Numbered from the stretch's first letter, positions 29,120 through 40,236 are shown. The stretch is 64,000 nucleotides of DNA from Collinsella tanakaei (GCF_016900375.1 NZ_JACJKB010000008.1:33344-97343), one strand, 5' to 3'. Notes: generated by a model not told the origin, from the sequence alone. Numbers and translations are program-made.

Positions 29120-30378
29120 TGGCATCGGAGATGATGGAAGCGCTCATGGCTCTTTGCCAGGAGAAGCATATCGACCAGCTCTATCTTATCGACCGTCTCG
29201 AGCAGTCGCTCGCCAAGAGCTACGCCGAGATCCTCCATCTCGACTGGGGTGCGAAGGTCACCATCGACCGCGCCACCGGCAAGATCTACGTCTACAAGCT
29301 CATCCCCATCGACGACTCCATGGATGAGGAGGGCAACTACACCGAGTTCGAGGAGATCGACGTCACGCCGAAGGACACCTCCCGCATCGCGGCGCAGCAC
29401 GCCAAGGCCGAGATCAACGCCATCGTGCGCAACTCCGCCCGCGAGCAGATCTACGAGGAGTTCTCGAGCCGCATCGGCGACATCATCACCGGCACCGTCC
29501 TGCAGTCCACGCCCGACTTCACCATCGTGAAGATCCGCGAGGGCGTCGAGGCCGAGCTGCCGCACTTCGACCTGCGTCGCTACGAGAACGAGCGCAACGA
29601 GCGTCCGCAGGGCGAGCGCTACATGCACAACCAGCGCATCAAGGCCGTCATCATCGACGTGCGCGACCCGAACTCCACGCTGCCCCCGGTGCGCGGCGAG
29701 CACTCCCGTCCGCCCATCGTCATCTCGCGCACGCATCCCGCGCTCATCCGTCGCCTCTTCGAGCTCGAGGTCCCCGAGATCTACGAGGGCACCGTCGAGG
29801 TCATGTCCATCGCCCGCGAGCCTGGCCAGCGCTCCAAGGTCGCCGTCCGCTCGCTCGACGACCGCCTCGATCCGGTGGGCGCCTGCGTCGGCCCCAAGGG
29901 CAGCCGCGTGCGCACCGTCGTGTCCGAGCTGCGCGGCGAGCGCGTCGACGTCATCCTGTGGGATGCCGACCCGGCGGCCTATGTGGCCAACGCGCTTTCG
30001 CCCGCGAAGGTGACCCGCGTGCTCATCGACGAGGAGAAGAACTACGCCGGCGTGATCGTTCCCGACGACCAGCTCTCGCTCGCCATCGGCAAGGAGGGCC
30101 AGAACGCCCGCCTGGCCGCCCGCCTCACCGGCTGGCACATCGACATCAAGAGCGAGTCGCTCGCCGCTGACATCCTGCGCAACGTGCCCGTCGTGCCCGC
30201 CGCCCCCGTTGCGGAGGACCTGCTTTCCGACGACGAGCCCGAGCGCTGCGCATACGTTTCGGAGTCCGGCATCCGCTGCCGCAACCAGGCCCGTCCCGGC
30301 TCCCGCTACTGCGGTGTCCATGACCCCGAGGACATGGACGCCTCGGATGCCTTCGAGGATGCCGAGGACCTCATCTAA
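29119..30378 (+). CDS. nusA: Transcription termination/antitermination factor NusA with zinc-like tail
   Basis: This 419-residue RNA-polymerase-binding factor has an N-terminal domain, an S1 domain (about residues 115-195) and two KH domains (about 200-345). Landmarks are [22 protein letters not shown] and [19 protein letters not shown]. After the KH domains comes an extra tail with Cys377, Cys387, Cys398 and His401 ([11 protein letters not shown]...GSRYCGVH). This looks like a small zinc finger and ends in an acidic stretch. Such a tail is not part of standard NusA. The usual downstream ylxR gene is absent, and infB follows directly. The start overlaps the rimP stop, which suggests translational coupling. 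Confidence 0.95.
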   Translation: MASEMMEALMALCQEKHIDQLYLIDRLEQSLAKSYAEILHLDWGAKVTIDRATGKIYVYKLIPIDDSMDEEGNYTEFEEIDVTPKDTSRIAAQHAKAEINAIVRNSAREQIYEEFSSRIGDIITGTVLQSTPDFTIVKIREGVEAELPHFDLRRYENERNERPQGERYMHNQRIKAVIIDVRDPNSTLPPVRGEHSRPPIVISRTHPALIRRLFELEVPEIYEGTVEVMSIAREPGQRSKVAVRSLDDRLDPVGACVGPKGSRVRTVVSELRGERVDVILWDADPAAYVANALSPAKVTRVLIDEEKNYAGVIVPDDQLSLAIGKEGQNARLAARLTGWHIDIKSESLAADILRNVPVVPAAPVAEDLLSDDEPERCAYVSESGIRCRNQARPGSRYCGVHDPEDMDASDAFEDAEDLI

Positions 30379-30475
30379 CGGGTAGCGCGTCCGCCAGACC
30401 GGGCGCACCCGAAGAGTCGGTACCCGTTGGATTGATGTGGGCGCGAAAAGCGCCCGAGAGGTAGGTGATTGGCAT

Positions 30476-33148
30476 ATGGCGAAGGTTCGTGTATCCAGCC
30501 TGGCCAAGGAATTCGGAATGACGTCCAAAGAGCTGCTCGAGCAGCTCGCCGAGATGAAGATTCCTGCAAAGTCCGCGTCGAGCGCCCTTGAGGACGCCTA
30601 CGTGTCGATGGTCAAGAAGAAGCTCGCGCCCGTGCTCGAGGCCCGCGCCGCCGAGATCGAGGCCGCCAAGCGCGCCGAGGAGGAGGCGACCGCTGCCGAG
30701 GAGGCCGCCCGCGCCGCCGCCGCCGAGGCCGAGCGCATCGAGGCCGAGCGCCGCCGCGAGGAGGAGCGCCGCCTGTCCCAGGCCGCGCAGGCTGCCGAGG
30801 AGGCCGCCCGCGCCGCCGCCGCCGAGGCTGAGCGCCGCGAGCGCGAGCGTGCCGCCGAGGCCGTCCGCCAGGCCGAGCTCGAGGCCAAGCGCCGCGCCGT
30901 GCCGGCGTCCGATTCCGGCTCGCGCTTCCGCTCCCTGCTCGACCAGATCGCGCAGCAGGAGGTCGTGCTCAAGGAGAAGAAGGAAGCCGAGACCAAGAAG
31001 AAGTCCGATTCCGACGCCCCGCGCGGCGAGCGCGGTCGCGGCCGCAAGCAGGAGCGTGCAAACAGCGACAGCGCGCCCCGCGCACGCCGCAGCTCCGGTT
31101 CCGCTCCCGTTCCCGCCGCCATGGACGTTCCCGCGCCCGACAAGGCCGGTCGCGGCAGCAAGAAGCGCCGCGGCGGCCACGAGGAGAGCCACGGCGACCA
31201 TTACTCCCGCATGGCCCGCGAGGCGGAGGAGTACAGCCGCGAGCGCGTGCTCGAGGAGGCCCGTGCCGCCGTCGCCGAGGCTTCGCGCGAGTCCACCGGC
31301 CGCCGCAAGAAGCGCAAGGAGAAGCGCGAGCGCGAGGCCGCGCAGATGCGCGAGGAGAAGAAGCTCGAGGAGGCTATCGCCCAGGGCGTGAACCCCGACG
31401 AGCTCGATGCCGTGCGCGTGTCCCAGGGCGTGACCGTCCAGGAGCTCGCCGAGGCCCTCGACGTCTCTGCCAACGACATCATCAAGCGCCTGTTCCTGCT
31501 GGGCACCCCGCTCACCATGACGCAGTCCATGTCCGATGACCTCGTCGAGCTCGTGGCCGACGACCTCGGCCGCCAGATCAAGATCGTCACGCCCGAGGAG
31601 GAGAACTCCTTCAGCTTCTACGACGACCCGGCCGACCTCAAGCCGCGTCCGCCCGTGGTCACCGTCATGGGCCACGTCGACCACGGCAAGACCTCGCTGC
31701 TCGACGCCATCCGCCACACCGGCGTGGCGAGCCACGAGGCCGGCGGCATCACCCAGCACATCGGTGCATCCCAGGTCACCATCAACGGCCGTCAGATCAC
31801 GTTCGTCGACACCCCGGGCCACGAGGCGTTCACCGCCATGCGTGCCCGCGGCGCCAAGATCACCGACGTCGTCGTGCTGGTCGTGGCTGCCGACGACGGC
31901 GTCATGCCGCAGACCGTCGAGGCCATCAACCACTCCAAGGCTGCCGGCGTGCCCATCGTCGTGGCCGTCAACAAGTGCGATAAGCCCGATGCGAACCCCG
32001 ACCGCGTGCGCCAGGAGCTCGTCGAGCACGGCGTCATCCCCGAGGAGTGGGGCGGCCAGAACATGTTCGTGAACGTGTCCGCGCGCCAGAAGACGGGTAT
32101 CGACGACCTGCTCGAGACCATCCTGCTGCAGGCCGACGTGCTCGAGCTCAAGGCGAACCCCGACACCTTCGCGTCCGGCTACATCATCGAGGCCAAGCTC
32201 GATCGCGGCCGCGGCCCGGTTGCCACCGTGCTCGTGAACCGCGGCACCCTGCACGTGGGCGATACCCTCGTCGCCGGCATGAGCTACGGCCGCGTGCGCG
32301 CCATGCTCGACCAGCACGGCCTGCCCGTCAAGGAGGCCCGTCCGAGCGACGCCGTCGAGATCCTCGGCCTGTCCTCCGTGCCCGCCGCGGGCGACGAGTT
32401 CCGCGTCTTCGAGGACGAGCGCGACGCGCGCGACCTCGCCGAGCAGCGCTCGCTCAAGGCCCGCATCGAGGAGCAGAACAAGGTCAAGCACGTCACGCTC
32501 GAGACCCTGTTCTCCGAGATGAGCGAAAACGAGCTCGCCGAGCTCAACCTCGTCGTCAAGGCCGATGTCCAGGGCTCTATCGAGGCGCTTGCCGACGCGC
32601 TCGGCAAGATGGATCAGTCCGAGGTCCGCATCAACATCATCCACTCCGCCGTCGGCGCCATCACCGAGACCGACGTCGTGCTGGCTGCCGCCTCGAACGC
32701 CATCATCATCGGCTTCGGCGTGCGCCCGCAGGGCAAGGCTCGCGACCTTGCGGAGAAGGAGAACGTGCAGATCAAGACGTACTCCATCATCTACAAGGCC
32801 ATCGAGGACATCGACGCCGCCCGCGTCGGTCTGCTCAAGCCCACGGAGGAAGAGATCCGCACCGGCGAGGCCGAAGTCCGCGAGACCTTCCGCGTGCCCA
32901 AGGTCGGTCTCATCGCCGGCTGCATGGTCACCGAGGGCGAGATCGAGCGCAGCGACTCGGTACGTGTCGTGCGCGACGGCGTCGTCGTGTTCGACGGCTC
33001 CTTCGCCTCGATGCGCCGCTTCAAGGACGACGTCAAGAGCGTCAAGAGCGGTTACGAGTGCGGTCTCGGCATCGAGAAGTTCCAGGATATCAAGGTGGGC
33101 GATATCCTCGAGGCCTATAAGGTCGTCGAGGTCGCCCGTACGGAGTAG
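30476..33148 (+). CDS. infB: Translation initiation factor IF-2
   Basis: This 890-residue GTPase delivers initiator tRNA to the 30S subunit. The N-terminus has an IF2N helical module ([19 protein letters not shown]), then a long Ala/Glu/Arg-rich charged coiled region to about residue 300. A second IF2N-like module follows ([19 protein letters not shown]). The G domain starts with [12 protein letters not shown] near residue 398, then DTPGHEAF and NKCDKPDA. Domains II-IV complete the protein. ATG 30476 was chosen because GAGAGGTAGGTGA precedes it. It is part of the rimP operon. Confidence 0.97.
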   Translation: MAKVRVSSLAKEFGMTSKELLEQLAEMKIPAKSASSALEDAYVSMVKKKLAPVLEARAAEIEAAKRAEEEATAAEEAARAAAAEAERIEAERRREEERRLSQAAQAAEEAARAAAAEAERRERERAAEAVRQAELEAKRRAVPASDSGSRFRSLLDQIAQQEVVLKEKKEAETKKKSDSDAPRGERGRGRKQERANSDSAPRARRSSGSAPVPAAMDVPAPDKAGRGSKKRRGGHEESHGDHYSRMAREAEEYSRERVLEEARAAVAEASRESTGRRKKRKEKREREAAQMREEKKLEEAIAQGVNPDELDAVRVSQGVTVQELAEALDVSANDIIKRLFLLGTPLTMTQSMSDDLVELVADDLGRQIKIVTPEEENSFSFYDDPADLKPRPPVVTVMGHVDHGKTSLLDAIRHTGVASHEAGGITQHIGASQVTINGRQITFVDTPGHEAFTAMRARGAKITDVVVLVVAADDGVMPQTVEAINHSKAAGVPIVVAVNKCDKPDANPDRVRQELVEHGVIPEEWGGQNMFVNVSARQKTGIDDLLETILLQADVLELKANPDTFASGYIIEAKLDRGRGPVATVLVNRGTLHVGDTLVAGMSYGRVRAMLDQHGLPVKEARPSDAVEILGLSSVPAAGDEFRVFEDERDARDLAEQRSLKARIEEQNKVKHVTLETLFSEMSENELAELNLVVKADVQGSIEALADALGKMDQSEVRINIIHSAVGAITETDVVLAAASNAIIIGFGVRPQGKARDLAEKENVQIKTYSIIYKAIEDIDAARVGLLKPTEEEIRTGEAEVRETFRVPKVGLIAGCMVTEGEIERSDSVRVVRDGVVVFDGSFASMRRFKDDVKSVKSGYECGLGIEKFQDIKVGDILEAYKVVEVARTE

Positions 33149-33159
33149 GAGGCGCGAGA

Positions 33160-33600
33160 GTGAAGCAGACCGCCGCCACCCGCCGAACCGGCGAGCAGCT
33201 TCGCGAGAAGCTCGGCTACATCCTGCTGTTCGAGGTTTCGGACCCCCGCTTGGACCTTGTCACCCTGACGGGTGCCGAGGTGAGCGTCGACCGCACGTAC
33301 GCCCGCGTGTACGTGTCGTGCGATCCCGAGCGATACGGCGAGGTGCTCGAGGCGCTTGAGAGCGCGCGCGGCCGCATCCGCAGCCTGCTCGCGCGCTCGC
33401 TCGACTGGCGCGTCGTGCCCGAGCTCGATTTCAGGATCGATCGCTCGACCGATGAGGCCGAGGCGATCGCCCGTGCCCTCGAGAACGTTCCCGCCACCAT
33501 GGGTGTCGAGAAGGACGAGGACGGGTACCCCGTGACGACGGATACGGCGGAGGGCCCGACGGACTCCGCCGCCGATCAGGAGGCGCACCTCGATGACTAG
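33160..33600 (+). CDS. rbfA: Ribosome-binding factor A
   Basis: This 146-residue KH-like protein binds and matures the 30S subunit. RLDLVTLTGAEVSVDRTYARVYVS near residues 32-55 and LRSLLARSLDWRVVPELDFRIDRS-like sequence near 70-94 match the family (the visible text is RIRSLLARSLDWRVVPEL). A C-terminal acidic tail of about 35 residues is longer than usual. The start is GTG, 11 bases after infB, with AGGAGGCG as binding site. It overlaps nrnA by 8 bases. Confidence 0.95.
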   Translation: MKQTAATRRTGEQLREKLGYILLFEVSDPRLDLVTLTGAEVSVDRTYARVYVSCDPERYGEVLEALESARGRIRSLLARSLDWRVVPELDFRIDRSTDEAEAIARALENVPATMGVEKDEDGYPVTTDTAEGPTDSAADQEAHLDD

Positions 33601-34636
33601 CTGCTGTCAGAGCCTTTCCGCCGAGATGCAGCAAGAATGCCGACGCATCCTCGAGCTCATCGAGGATGCGTCCACCATCGCCATCTCGGGCCATACCTCG
33701 CCCGACGGCGATGCACTCGGCTCCGTGCTCGGACTCGGCCTCGCGCTTGCCGACCGCTATCCCGAAAAGGACGTTGCCTTCCTGCTCGCCGACCGGGGCT
33801 GCGTGCCGCGCATCTACAAGTTCATGAAGGGCTCCGAGCGCTTCGTGCCCGCTGCCGAGTACGAAGCCGACCCCGATCTGTTCATCGCGGTCGACTGCCC
33901 GGTGGTCGAGCGCCTGGCCGATTCGGCCCGCGCCCTCGCCCGAGCGAAGCACGTTGCCTGCTTCGACCACCATCCCGCGCGCGAGGAGTTCGCGGAGCGC
34001 TGCGTGCGCAGCGTCTCCGCCGCGGCGACGGCCGTCCTCATCGACAGCTTCCTGCGCCTGAGCGACATCCCGCTCTCGAGCGATGTCGCGACCTGCCTGC
34101 TGTGCGGTCTCATGACCGACACCGGGCGCTTCCAGTACCAAAACGCCGACCCTGCGGCTTTCGCCTGCGCCGCCCGTCTGGTCGACGCCGGCGCCCAGCC
34201 CTCGCTCGTGGCGCTCGAGGTCTACCAGAGCCAGCGCCTCGAGTACCTCAAGCTCGAGTCGCTCGTCATGGGGCGCATCCGCACGGTGGCAAACGGGCGC
34301 GTCGCCTACAGCTACGCCTACGCCTCCGACCTCACGCGGCTCCACGTGACGCCCGACGAGTGCGACGGCCTGGTGGATGTCGTCAGGTCCGTGCAGGGAG
34401 TCGAGGTCTGCCTGTTCGTCAAGGAGACCGAGGTGTGCCACCAGGTGCGCGGCAACCTGCGCTCCAAGTGCGACCTCGATGTGTCCGGCGTGGCCGCGCG
34501 CTTCGGCGGCGGCGGTCATACGGCGGCTGCGGGCTTCACCTATGAGGGCAGCATCGTCGAGACGCTGAACGACGCCCTGCCGATGCTCTGCGAGCTCGTG
34601 GGCGAGGACCCGACCGGCCTGCGCGTCGAGCTGTAG
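33593..34636 (+). CDS. nrnA: DHH-family oligoribonuclease/pAp phosphatase (NrnA-like)
   Basis: This 347-residue cytoplasmic enzyme degrades short oligonucleotides and dephosphorylates pAp. The DHH domain has SGHTSPDGDALGS near residues 32-44, VDCPVVE near 101 and the namesake FDHHP near 125. The DHHA1 domain ends with RFGGGGHTAAAGF near 303-315. All metal ligands appear present. It overlaps rbfA by 8 bases and is followed 10 bases later by truB, as in many Gram-positive bacteria. Confidence 0.93.
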   Translation: MTSCCQSLSAEMQQECRRILELIEDASTIAISGHTSPDGDALGSVLGLGLALADRYPEKDVAFLLADRGCVPRIYKFMKGSERFVPAAEYEADPDLFIAVDCPVVERLADSARALARAKHVACFDHHPAREEFAERCVRSVSAAATAVLIDSFLRLSDIPLSSDVATCLLCGLMTDTGRFQYQNADPAAFACAARLVDAGAQPSLVALEVYQSQRLEYLKLESLVMGRIRTVANGRVAYSYAYASDLTRLHVTPDECDGLVDVVRSVQGVEVCLFVKETEVCHQVRGNLRSKCDLDVSGVAARFGGGGHTAAAGFTYEGSIVETLNDALPMLCELVGEDPTGLRVEL

Positions 34637-34646
34637 CGGAGCGGCC

Positions 34647-35588
34647 ATGGCCAAACGCACTCCCAGCACAATCAATCTGCTGCTCGCGGTCGATAAGCCC
34701 GTGGGTTGCACCTCTCACGACGTGGTTGCGCGCGTCCGGCGCGCCCTGTCGGAGCGGCGGGTCGGCCATGCCGGCACGCTCGATCCGCTTGCCTCGGGCG
34801 TGATGGTCGTCGGCGTGGGGCAGGCGACGCGCCTGCTCGGCCGGGTGACGCTCGACACGAAGAGCTATATCGCCGACATCGCGTTCGGCTGCGAGACCAA
34901 TACCGACGACGCCGAGGGCGAGCCGACCCGTGTCGTGGCGCCCGAGGCGAAGCTGCTCGACGAGGCCTTCGCCTGTGAGGCCGTCGCGGCGAGCGTCGGT
35001 CCGCAGCAGCAGGTTCCCCCGGCGTTTTCCGCCATCTCCGTCAACGGCGTGCGGGCCTATCGCCGCGCCCGCGAGGGGGAGGATGTCGAGCTTCCTGCCC
35101 GCGACGTCACCGTTTACGCCGCCGACCTGATCGCGGTCGGCGAGGTCGACGGCGCCCCCGTGTGGACCGTCGCCTATACGGTGAGCAAGGGCACCTATAT
35201 CCGTGCGCTCGCGCGCGACCTCGGCCGCGCGGTGGGCGGAGCGGCGCATGTGGCCTCGCTGAGGCGTACGGCCTCCGGCTGCGTGACCCTGGCGTCGTGC
35301 GCCGACCTGGATGGCCTGGACGAGGCTGCCGCACGCGAGCACATGCTCGACCCCGTGCAGGTGCTCGGCTGCCCCGCGATCGAGGTTCCCGAGCGCTTCG
35401 ATGAGGATATCCGCTGTGGCCGCAGGCTGCCGACCGCGCTTGTCGCCTCCGCCACCGCGCCGGTGGGGGAGGGCGAGTCCGTGGCGCTCGTGCGTGCGGG
35501 CGAGCTGCTCGCCATCGCGCGCTTCGAGGGCGGACGGCTCGCCATGTCCGACGTGTTTCCCCAGCCCATTGGGGGCGTGTGCCTATGA
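34647..35588 (+). CDS. truB: tRNA pseudouridine-55 synthase
   Basis: This 313-residue enzyme makes pseudouridine 55 in the T-loop of tRNAs. KPVGCTSHDVV near residues 17-27 and HAGTLDPLASGVMVV near 43-57 (catalytic Asp in TLDP) are diagnostic. YIADIAFG and the C-terminal TruB_C region follow. The stop overlaps the ribF start (ATGA), so the two are likely coupled. Confidence 0.95.
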   Translation: MAKRTPSTINLLLAVDKPVGCTSHDVVARVRRALSERRVGHAGTLDPLASGVMVVGVGQATRLLGRVTLDTKSYIADIAFGCETNTDDAEGEPTRVVAPEAKLLDEAFACEAVAASVGPQQQVPPAFSAISVNGVRAYRRAREGEDVELPARDVTVYAADLIAVGEVDGAPVWTVAYTVSKGTYIRALARDLGRAVGGAAHVASLRRTASGCVTLASCADLDGLDEAAAREHMLDPVQVLGCPAIEVPERFDEDIRCGRRLPTALVASATAPVGEGESVALVRAGELLAIARFEGGRLAMSDVFPQPIGGVCL

Positions 35589-36586
35589 TGCCGGCTCGCA
35601 GCGAGCTGCAGCGCGCCTTTTTGGTTGCAGGGTCCACCTGCCCGGTCGTTCGCCTCGAGCCGGGCAGCGGGATGCCCCTCGGCCGGGCCGTCATCGCCAT
35701 CGGCGCCTTCGACGGCTTCCATATCGGCCACCAGACGCTCATCGCCAAGACCATCGCCGATGCGCGCGAGCGCGGCGCCGGCGCCTTCGTGGTCACCTTC
35801 GACCCCGATCCCGATTGCGTGGTGGGGCCCGGTCCCGCGCCGCGGCTGCTTTGTCTCGATGACCGCCTGCGCGCGCTTGCCGCCTCGGGCGTCGATGGCG
35901 TGGTCGTGGTCCCGTTCACGCCCGAGCTCGCGCGCCTCGACCACGCAGCCTTCTTCGAGCAGGTGCTTCTGCCGTCGCTCGACGTGTGCGCCGTGCACGT
36001 GGGGAGCGATTTCCGCATGGGCGCGGGCGGCGCATCCGACGTCGCCGCGCTGCGCTCGTGGGGCGATGCGCATGGTATCGAGGTGTTCGGCCACACGCTC
36101 GTGCTCGCCGACGGCACCGTGGTTTCCGCGACGCGCATCCGCTCGCTTCTTGCCGAGGGCGATGTGGCGGGTGCCGCCTATGAGCTCGGCCGCCCGCACC
36201 TCGTGCGCGGGACGGTGGTGAGCGGCCGCGGCAAGGGCACCGGCATGGGGTTCCCCACGGCGAACATCTCCGTGGACGCCGCCATGCAGATGCCGGCCGA
36301 TGGCGTCTACGCTGGCTTGGCGCTGCTCGACGACATCGTCTGGCCCGCTGCCGTGAACGTGGGGCTTCCGCCGACCTTCGCCTCCCTTCCGGGTTCGGCG
36401 CATCTCGAGGCGAACCTCATCGGGCTTTCCGATAACGTTCGGGGCCACGATATCGCGCTCGCGTTCTGCCGGTTCATCCGGCCGTCCCGGGTGTTTGCGA
36501 CCAACGACGAGCTGGTTTCGACCGTGCTCGCCAACATCGACGAGATCCGTTCTGATTTCGGTGGAAGCGGGGTGGCGATCGGATGA
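35585..36586 (+). CDS. ribF: Bifunctional riboflavin kinase / FAD synthetase
   Basis: This 333-residue enzyme phosphorylates riboflavin and adenylates FMN to FAD. The N-terminal nucleotidyltransferase domain has AIGAFDGFHIGHQTLI near residues 37-52 and SATRIRSLLAEGDV near 181-194 (visible as VVSATRIRSLL). The C-terminal kinase domain has GRGKGTGMGFPTANI near 215-229 and the late DEIR segment. ATG 35585 was chosen because it overlaps the truB stop and has GGGGG at about 9 bases. The stop overlaps the dnaG start. Confidence 0.94.
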   Translation: MMPARSELQRAFLVAGSTCPVVRLEPGSGMPLGRAVIAIGAFDGFHIGHQTLIAKTIADARERGAGAFVVTFDPDPDCVVGPGPAPRLLCLDDRLRALAASGVDGVVVVPFTPELARLDHAAFFEQVLLPSLDVCAVHVGSDFRMGAGGASDVAALRSWGDAHGIEVFGHTLVLADGTVVSATRIRSLLAEGDVAGAAYELGRPHLVRGTVVSGRGKGTGMGFPTANISVDAAMQMPADGVYAGLALLDDIVWPAAVNVGLPPTFASLPGSAHLEANLIGLSDNVRGHDIALAFCRFIRPSRVFATNDELVSTVLANIDEIRSDFGGSGVAIG

Positions 36587-38613
36587 TTTCCGACGAGGAC
36601 AAGGACCGCGTGCGCGCGGCGACCGATCTGGTCCAGCTTGTTCAGGAGACGGTCGAGCTCAAGCCGCGTGGCCAGGAGTTCTGGGGCTGCTGCCCCTTCC
36701 ATGGCGAGAAGACGCCGTCGTTCCATATCATCCCCGCTACGCAGGTGTGGCACTGCTTCGGCTGCGGCGAGGGCGGCGATTGCTTCACCTACATCATGAA
36801 GCGCGAGAACCTCTCGTTCCCCGAGTCCATCAGGTACCTCGCCGACCGCGCCGGCATCGAGATCGCCGACGACGCCCCGCGGGCCCGCCAGGGCACGAAG
36901 CGCTCGCGCATCATCGACGTGTGCGAGGAGACCTGCGCCTTCTACCATACGATGCTCATGCGCGGCAAGGACGGCCGTGGGCGCGAGTACTTCTCCTCGC
37001 GCGGCCTGGGCTCCGATATCTGCCAGCGCTATCGGCTCGGGTACGCCCCGGGGCGCGGTGCGCTCGTGGCGCATCTGTCGCAGAAGGGCTTCACGCCGCG
37101 GGAGATGATCGACGCGAACGTGGCCATCCGGCGCGATCGCGGTGGCCTGTCCGACCGCTTCTACGAGCGCGTGATGTTCCCGATCTTCGACGAGCAGGGC
37201 CGCTGTATCGCGTTCGGCGGCCGCATCATGGGGCAGGGCGAGCCCAAGTACCTGAATACCGCCGAGACCTCCGTCTTCCATAAGAAGCGCAACCTGTACG
37301 GCTTCAACTGGGCCAAGGAGCATATCGTGGCCGCCAACGAGGCCGTGGTGGTCGAAGGCTATACCGATGCCATCGGCTGCTGGGAGGCCGGGATCAAAAA
37401 CGTCGTGGCGACGCTCGGCACGGCGCTCACCGAGCACCACGTGAAGACGCTCTCGCGCTTCGCCAAGCGGATTGTCTACCTGTTCGACGGCGATGCCGCA
37501 GGTCAGAAGGCCGCCGAGCGCGCCATCCAGTTCGTGGAGCATGGGTCGATCGACCTGCGCTGCGTGATTCTGCCCGACGACCTCGATCCTGCCGACTTCA
37601 TCGCCCAGCGCGGCGGCGAGGAGCTCCGTGGGCTGCTCGAGGGCGCCGAGCCGCTGCTCGACTTCGTGTTCCGCAAGCTCGAGGAGCGCGCCGACACGTC
37701 CACGCCGGGCGGTCGCGCCCGCGCGCTCGAGGACGCCTGCCGCCTCATCTACCCGCTTCGGTCGAGCTACATGATCGATACGTATTACATGCAGATCGCC
37801 GACCGCGTGGGTGCCGATGTCGACATGGTGCGCCAGGCGGCCGCGCGCGTGTTCCGCGAGGTGGAGCGCGAGGAGCGGACTGCCCGCGAGCGCGAGAGCA
37901 GGAGGGCTGCCGTCCAGGCGCGCGGCGCAGGTGCGAACTCGGGGTCCGGTGGGCAGCGTCCCGCCGGCACGCCGGCTCGCGATGCCGTTCCGGGCGACCC
38001 GAGCGTGCCGTACGGCGAGTATCCGGAGGACGAGGAGCCCTACGACTACCTGCCGCCCGAGGCGGGTGGGTCCGCTCCGGCGGGCGAGGTCGCGCTGCCC
38101 CGCGAGGACGCGCAGCCGACGGTCCTGACCGATCTCGAGCGCCGTTCCCTCACGGGCGAGCGCGAACTTCTGTGCCTGCTTACGACCTATCCCGATAGCT
38201 TCAGGCCGTTTGCCGAGCGCATCACCGAGATCGATTGGGTCGACCCGCGCGGCGAGGCCATCGCCTGGGCGGTGCTCGCCACGCCGGATGGAACGGCCGT
38301 TGCCGATGTGATGGCAGCGGTGCGTGCCGTGTGCCCCGAGGCGCCGCAGCTCGTGAGCGCGGGCACCATCGCCGCCACGAGCGCGCACCCCACCGAGACG
38401 AATATCGAGTTTCTGCTCGATACGCTCGAGCTGTATACCGCGCGGCGACGGATGCGCTCCATGCAGGCGCGCCTGCGCAGCGACCGCAGCCTCACGCCCG
38501 AGGAGCGGCGCGAGATGGCCATTCAGGCGAGCCGCGACGCCGCGCGCGTGCGCGAGCTCGAACGAGCCGTCGAGGGCGTGGCCGATCCGTTCCGGACGAT
38601 CGATGCGGGATAG
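36583..38613 (+). CDS. dnaG: DNA primase
   Basis: This 676-residue enzyme makes RNA primers at the replication fork. The N-terminal CHC2-type zinc finger is CCPFHGEKTPSFHI...CFGCGEGGD at about residues 39-67. The TOPRIM domain has VVVEGYTDAIG near 257-267 and YLFDGDAAGQKAAERA near 299-314. The C-terminal helicase-binding domain contains PEERREM. A low-complexity Gly/Pro/Glu linker at about 440-510 is longer than usual. It overlaps ribF by four bases (ATGA) and is followed by rpoD. Confidence 0.95.
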   Translation: MISDEDKDRVRAATDLVQLVQETVELKPRGQEFWGCCPFHGEKTPSFHIIPATQVWHCFGCGEGGDCFTYIMKRENLSFPESIRYLADRAGIEIADDAPRARQGTKRSRIIDVCEETCAFYHTMLMRGKDGRGREYFSSRGLGSDICQRYRLGYAPGRGALVAHLSQKGFTPREMIDANVAIRRDRGGLSDRFYERVMFPIFDEQGRCIAFGGRIMGQGEPKYLNTAETSVFHKKRNLYGFNWAKEHIVAANEAVVVEGYTDAIGCWEAGIKNVVATLGTALTEHHVKTLSRFAKRIVYLFDGDAAGQKAAERAIQFVEHGSIDLRCVILPDDLDPADFIAQRGGEELRGLLEGAEPLLDFVFRKLEERADTSTPGGRARALEDACRLIYPLRSSYMIDTYYMQIADRVGADVDMVRQAAARVFREVEREERTARERESRRAAVQARGAGANSGSGGQRPAGTPARDAVPGDPSVPYGEYPEDEEPYDYLPPEAGGSAPAGEVALPREDAQPTVLTDLERRSLTGERELLCLLTTYPDSFRPFAERITEIDWVDPRGEAIAWAVLATPDGTAVADVMAAVRAVCPEAPQLVSAGTIAATSAHPTETNIEFLLDTLELYTARRRMRSMQARLRSDRSLTPEERREMAIQASRDAARVRELERAVEGVADPFRTIDAG

Positions 38614-38767
38614 GGGAGGCGCGATGCCGGCCGCCGGCGGGAAGAAACGGGTATCCGCGAAGCTCTGCCGTCTGTGGGGAGAATCCTTGACGAATGCTCA
38701 TCTTTCGGCTAGGCGGGTATAGAACGTTGTGCTAAAGTAGTGGGTCCGTGTCATGAAGGGAGAATCT

Positions 38768-40099
38768 GTGCCTAAAAAGACCGATAGCATGGGTACCGAG
38801 CTCGATTCGTATATCGAAAAGCTCCTGGACCAGGGGTCGAGGACCGGTACCGTGACCGAGGACGACATCCAGGTCGCCCTCAAAGATGTCGATGTGTCCG
38901 ATGCACAGCTGAACTCCGTGTACCGAAGCCTGCGGGACCATGGCGTGGACATCGTGTCCGCGTCTGAAGATGATGATCCCGGGCTCGGCGTGGACGATAC
39001 CGACGATGTCCTCGACGACGATGAACTCGGCGACGAGAGCATCGAGGACCACGAGATCAAGGTTGCCAAGAACGCCGATGCCGAGATGGCGTCGGTCAAG
39101 ACGAAGCGCAAGTCCCGCGTGCGCACCTCGCGTTCCCGTTCGCGCGCTCGCGGCATCGACGCTTCCACCGTCATGCTCACCGGCGACCCCGTGCGCATGT
39201 ACCTCAAGGAGATCGGCAAGGTCGATCTTCTGACGGCCGCCGACGAGGTCGATCTCGCCATGAAGATCGAGGCCGGACTCGACGCCACGAGCAAGCTCGA
39301 GGCGGCCGACGCCGGCGAGCTCGAGCTCACGCGCGCCGAGATGCGCCGCCTGACCCGCGTCGAGCAGGTCGGTCTCGAGGCCAAGCAGGCCCTGATCTCG
39401 GCGAACCTCCGTCTGGTCGTGTCCATCGCCAAGCGCTATGTCGGTCGCGGCATGCTGTTCCTCGATCTGATCCAGGAGGGCAACCTCGGCCTGATCCGCG
39501 CCGTGGAGAAGTTCGATTACGAGAAGGGCTTCAAGTTCTCGACGTATGCCACCTGGTGGATCCGCCAGGCCATCACGCGCGCCATCGCCGACCAGGCCCG
39601 TACCATCCGCATTCCGGTGCACATGGTCGAGACCATCAACAAGCTCGTCCGCGTGCAGCGCCAGCTGCTTCAGGACCTCGGTCGCGACCCGACGCCCGAG
39701 GAGATCGGCGCCGAGATGGACATGAGCGCCGACCGCGTGCGCGAGATCCAGAAGATCAGCCAGGAGCCCGTCTCGCTCGAGACGCCTATCGGTGAGGAAG
39801 AGGATTCCCAGCTGGGTGACTTCATCGAGGATTCCAACGCGGAGGTTCCGCCCGATGCCGCGAGCTTCTCGATGCTGCAGGAGCAGCTCACGCAGGTGCT
39901 CGATTCGCTTGCGGACCGCGAGCGCAAGGTCATCGAGCTGCGCTTCGGCCTCGTCGACGGCCATCCGCGCACGCTCGAGGAGGTCGGCCGCGAGTTCGGC
40001 GTCACCCGCGAGCGCATCCGCCAGATCGAGTCCAAGACGCTCGCCAAGCTGCGCCATCCGAGCCGCTCGAGCAAGCTCAAGGACTACATCGAAAGCTAG
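38768..40099 (+). CDS. rpoD: Principal RNA polymerase sigma-70 factor
   Basis: This 443-residue sigma factor directs housekeeping transcription. Region 1.2 has [17 protein letters not shown]. Region 2 has [16 protein letters not shown] and [20 protein letters not shown]. Region 4 has [20 protein letters not shown]. The N-terminal part is acidic. GTG 38768 was preferred because AAGGGAGA lies 5 bases before it; an in-frame ATG at 38753 has no binding site. A TAAAGT -10-like box lies near 38733. The gene ends at a perfect terminator. The order dnaG-rpoD matches the macromolecular synthesis arrangement. Confidence 0.96.
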   Translation: MPKKTDSMGTELDSYIEKLLDQGSRTGTVTEDDIQVALKDVDVSDAQLNSVYRSLRDHGVDIVSASEDDDPGLGVDDTDDVLDDDELGDESIEDHEIKVAKNADAEMASVKTKRKSRVRTSRSRSRARGIDASTVMLTGDPVRMYLKEIGKVDLLTAADEVDLAMKIEAGLDATSKLEAADAGELELTRAEMRRLTRVEQVGLEAKQALISANLRLVVSIAKRYVGRGMLFLDLIQEGNLGLIRAVEKFDYEKGFKFSTYATWWIRQAITRAIADQARTIRIPVHMVETINKLVRVQRQLLQDLGRDPTPEEIGAEMDMSADRVREIQKISQEPVSLETPIGEEEDSQLGDFIEDSNAEVPPDAASFSMLQEQLTQVLDSLADRERKVIELRFGLVDGHPRTLEEVGREFGVTRERIRQIESKTLAKLRHPSRSSKLKDYIES

Positions 40100-40106
40100 T
40101 CAAAAC

Positions 40107-40129
40107 AAGGGCCCTTCGGGGCCCTTTTT
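40107..40129 (+). terminator. Intrinsic terminator of rpoD
   Basis: AAGGGCCC (40107-40114) pairs with GGGCCCTT (40119-40126) around TTCG and is followed by TTT. The T run is shared with the next repeat. Confidence 0.93.
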
Positions 40130-40236
40130 CATGACAGTCAGGACGGTTCCCAGTGTCATGAATCGGAGCGATTGGGAGCATGGCTTCCGAACTCCGGTTT
40201 CATGACACTGGGAACCGTCCTGACTGTCATGAAAAA
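40125..40236. repeat. Inverted pair of TGACA/TGTCA repeats with 38-bp perfect arms
   Basis: Arms 40125-40162 and 40199-40236 are exact reverse complements around a 36-base loop. Each arm contains one 31-bp unit (40130-40160 and 40201-40231). The outer ends are the T run of the rpoD terminator and, on the minus strand, the T run of the tRNA-Asn terminator. Confidence 0.85.
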
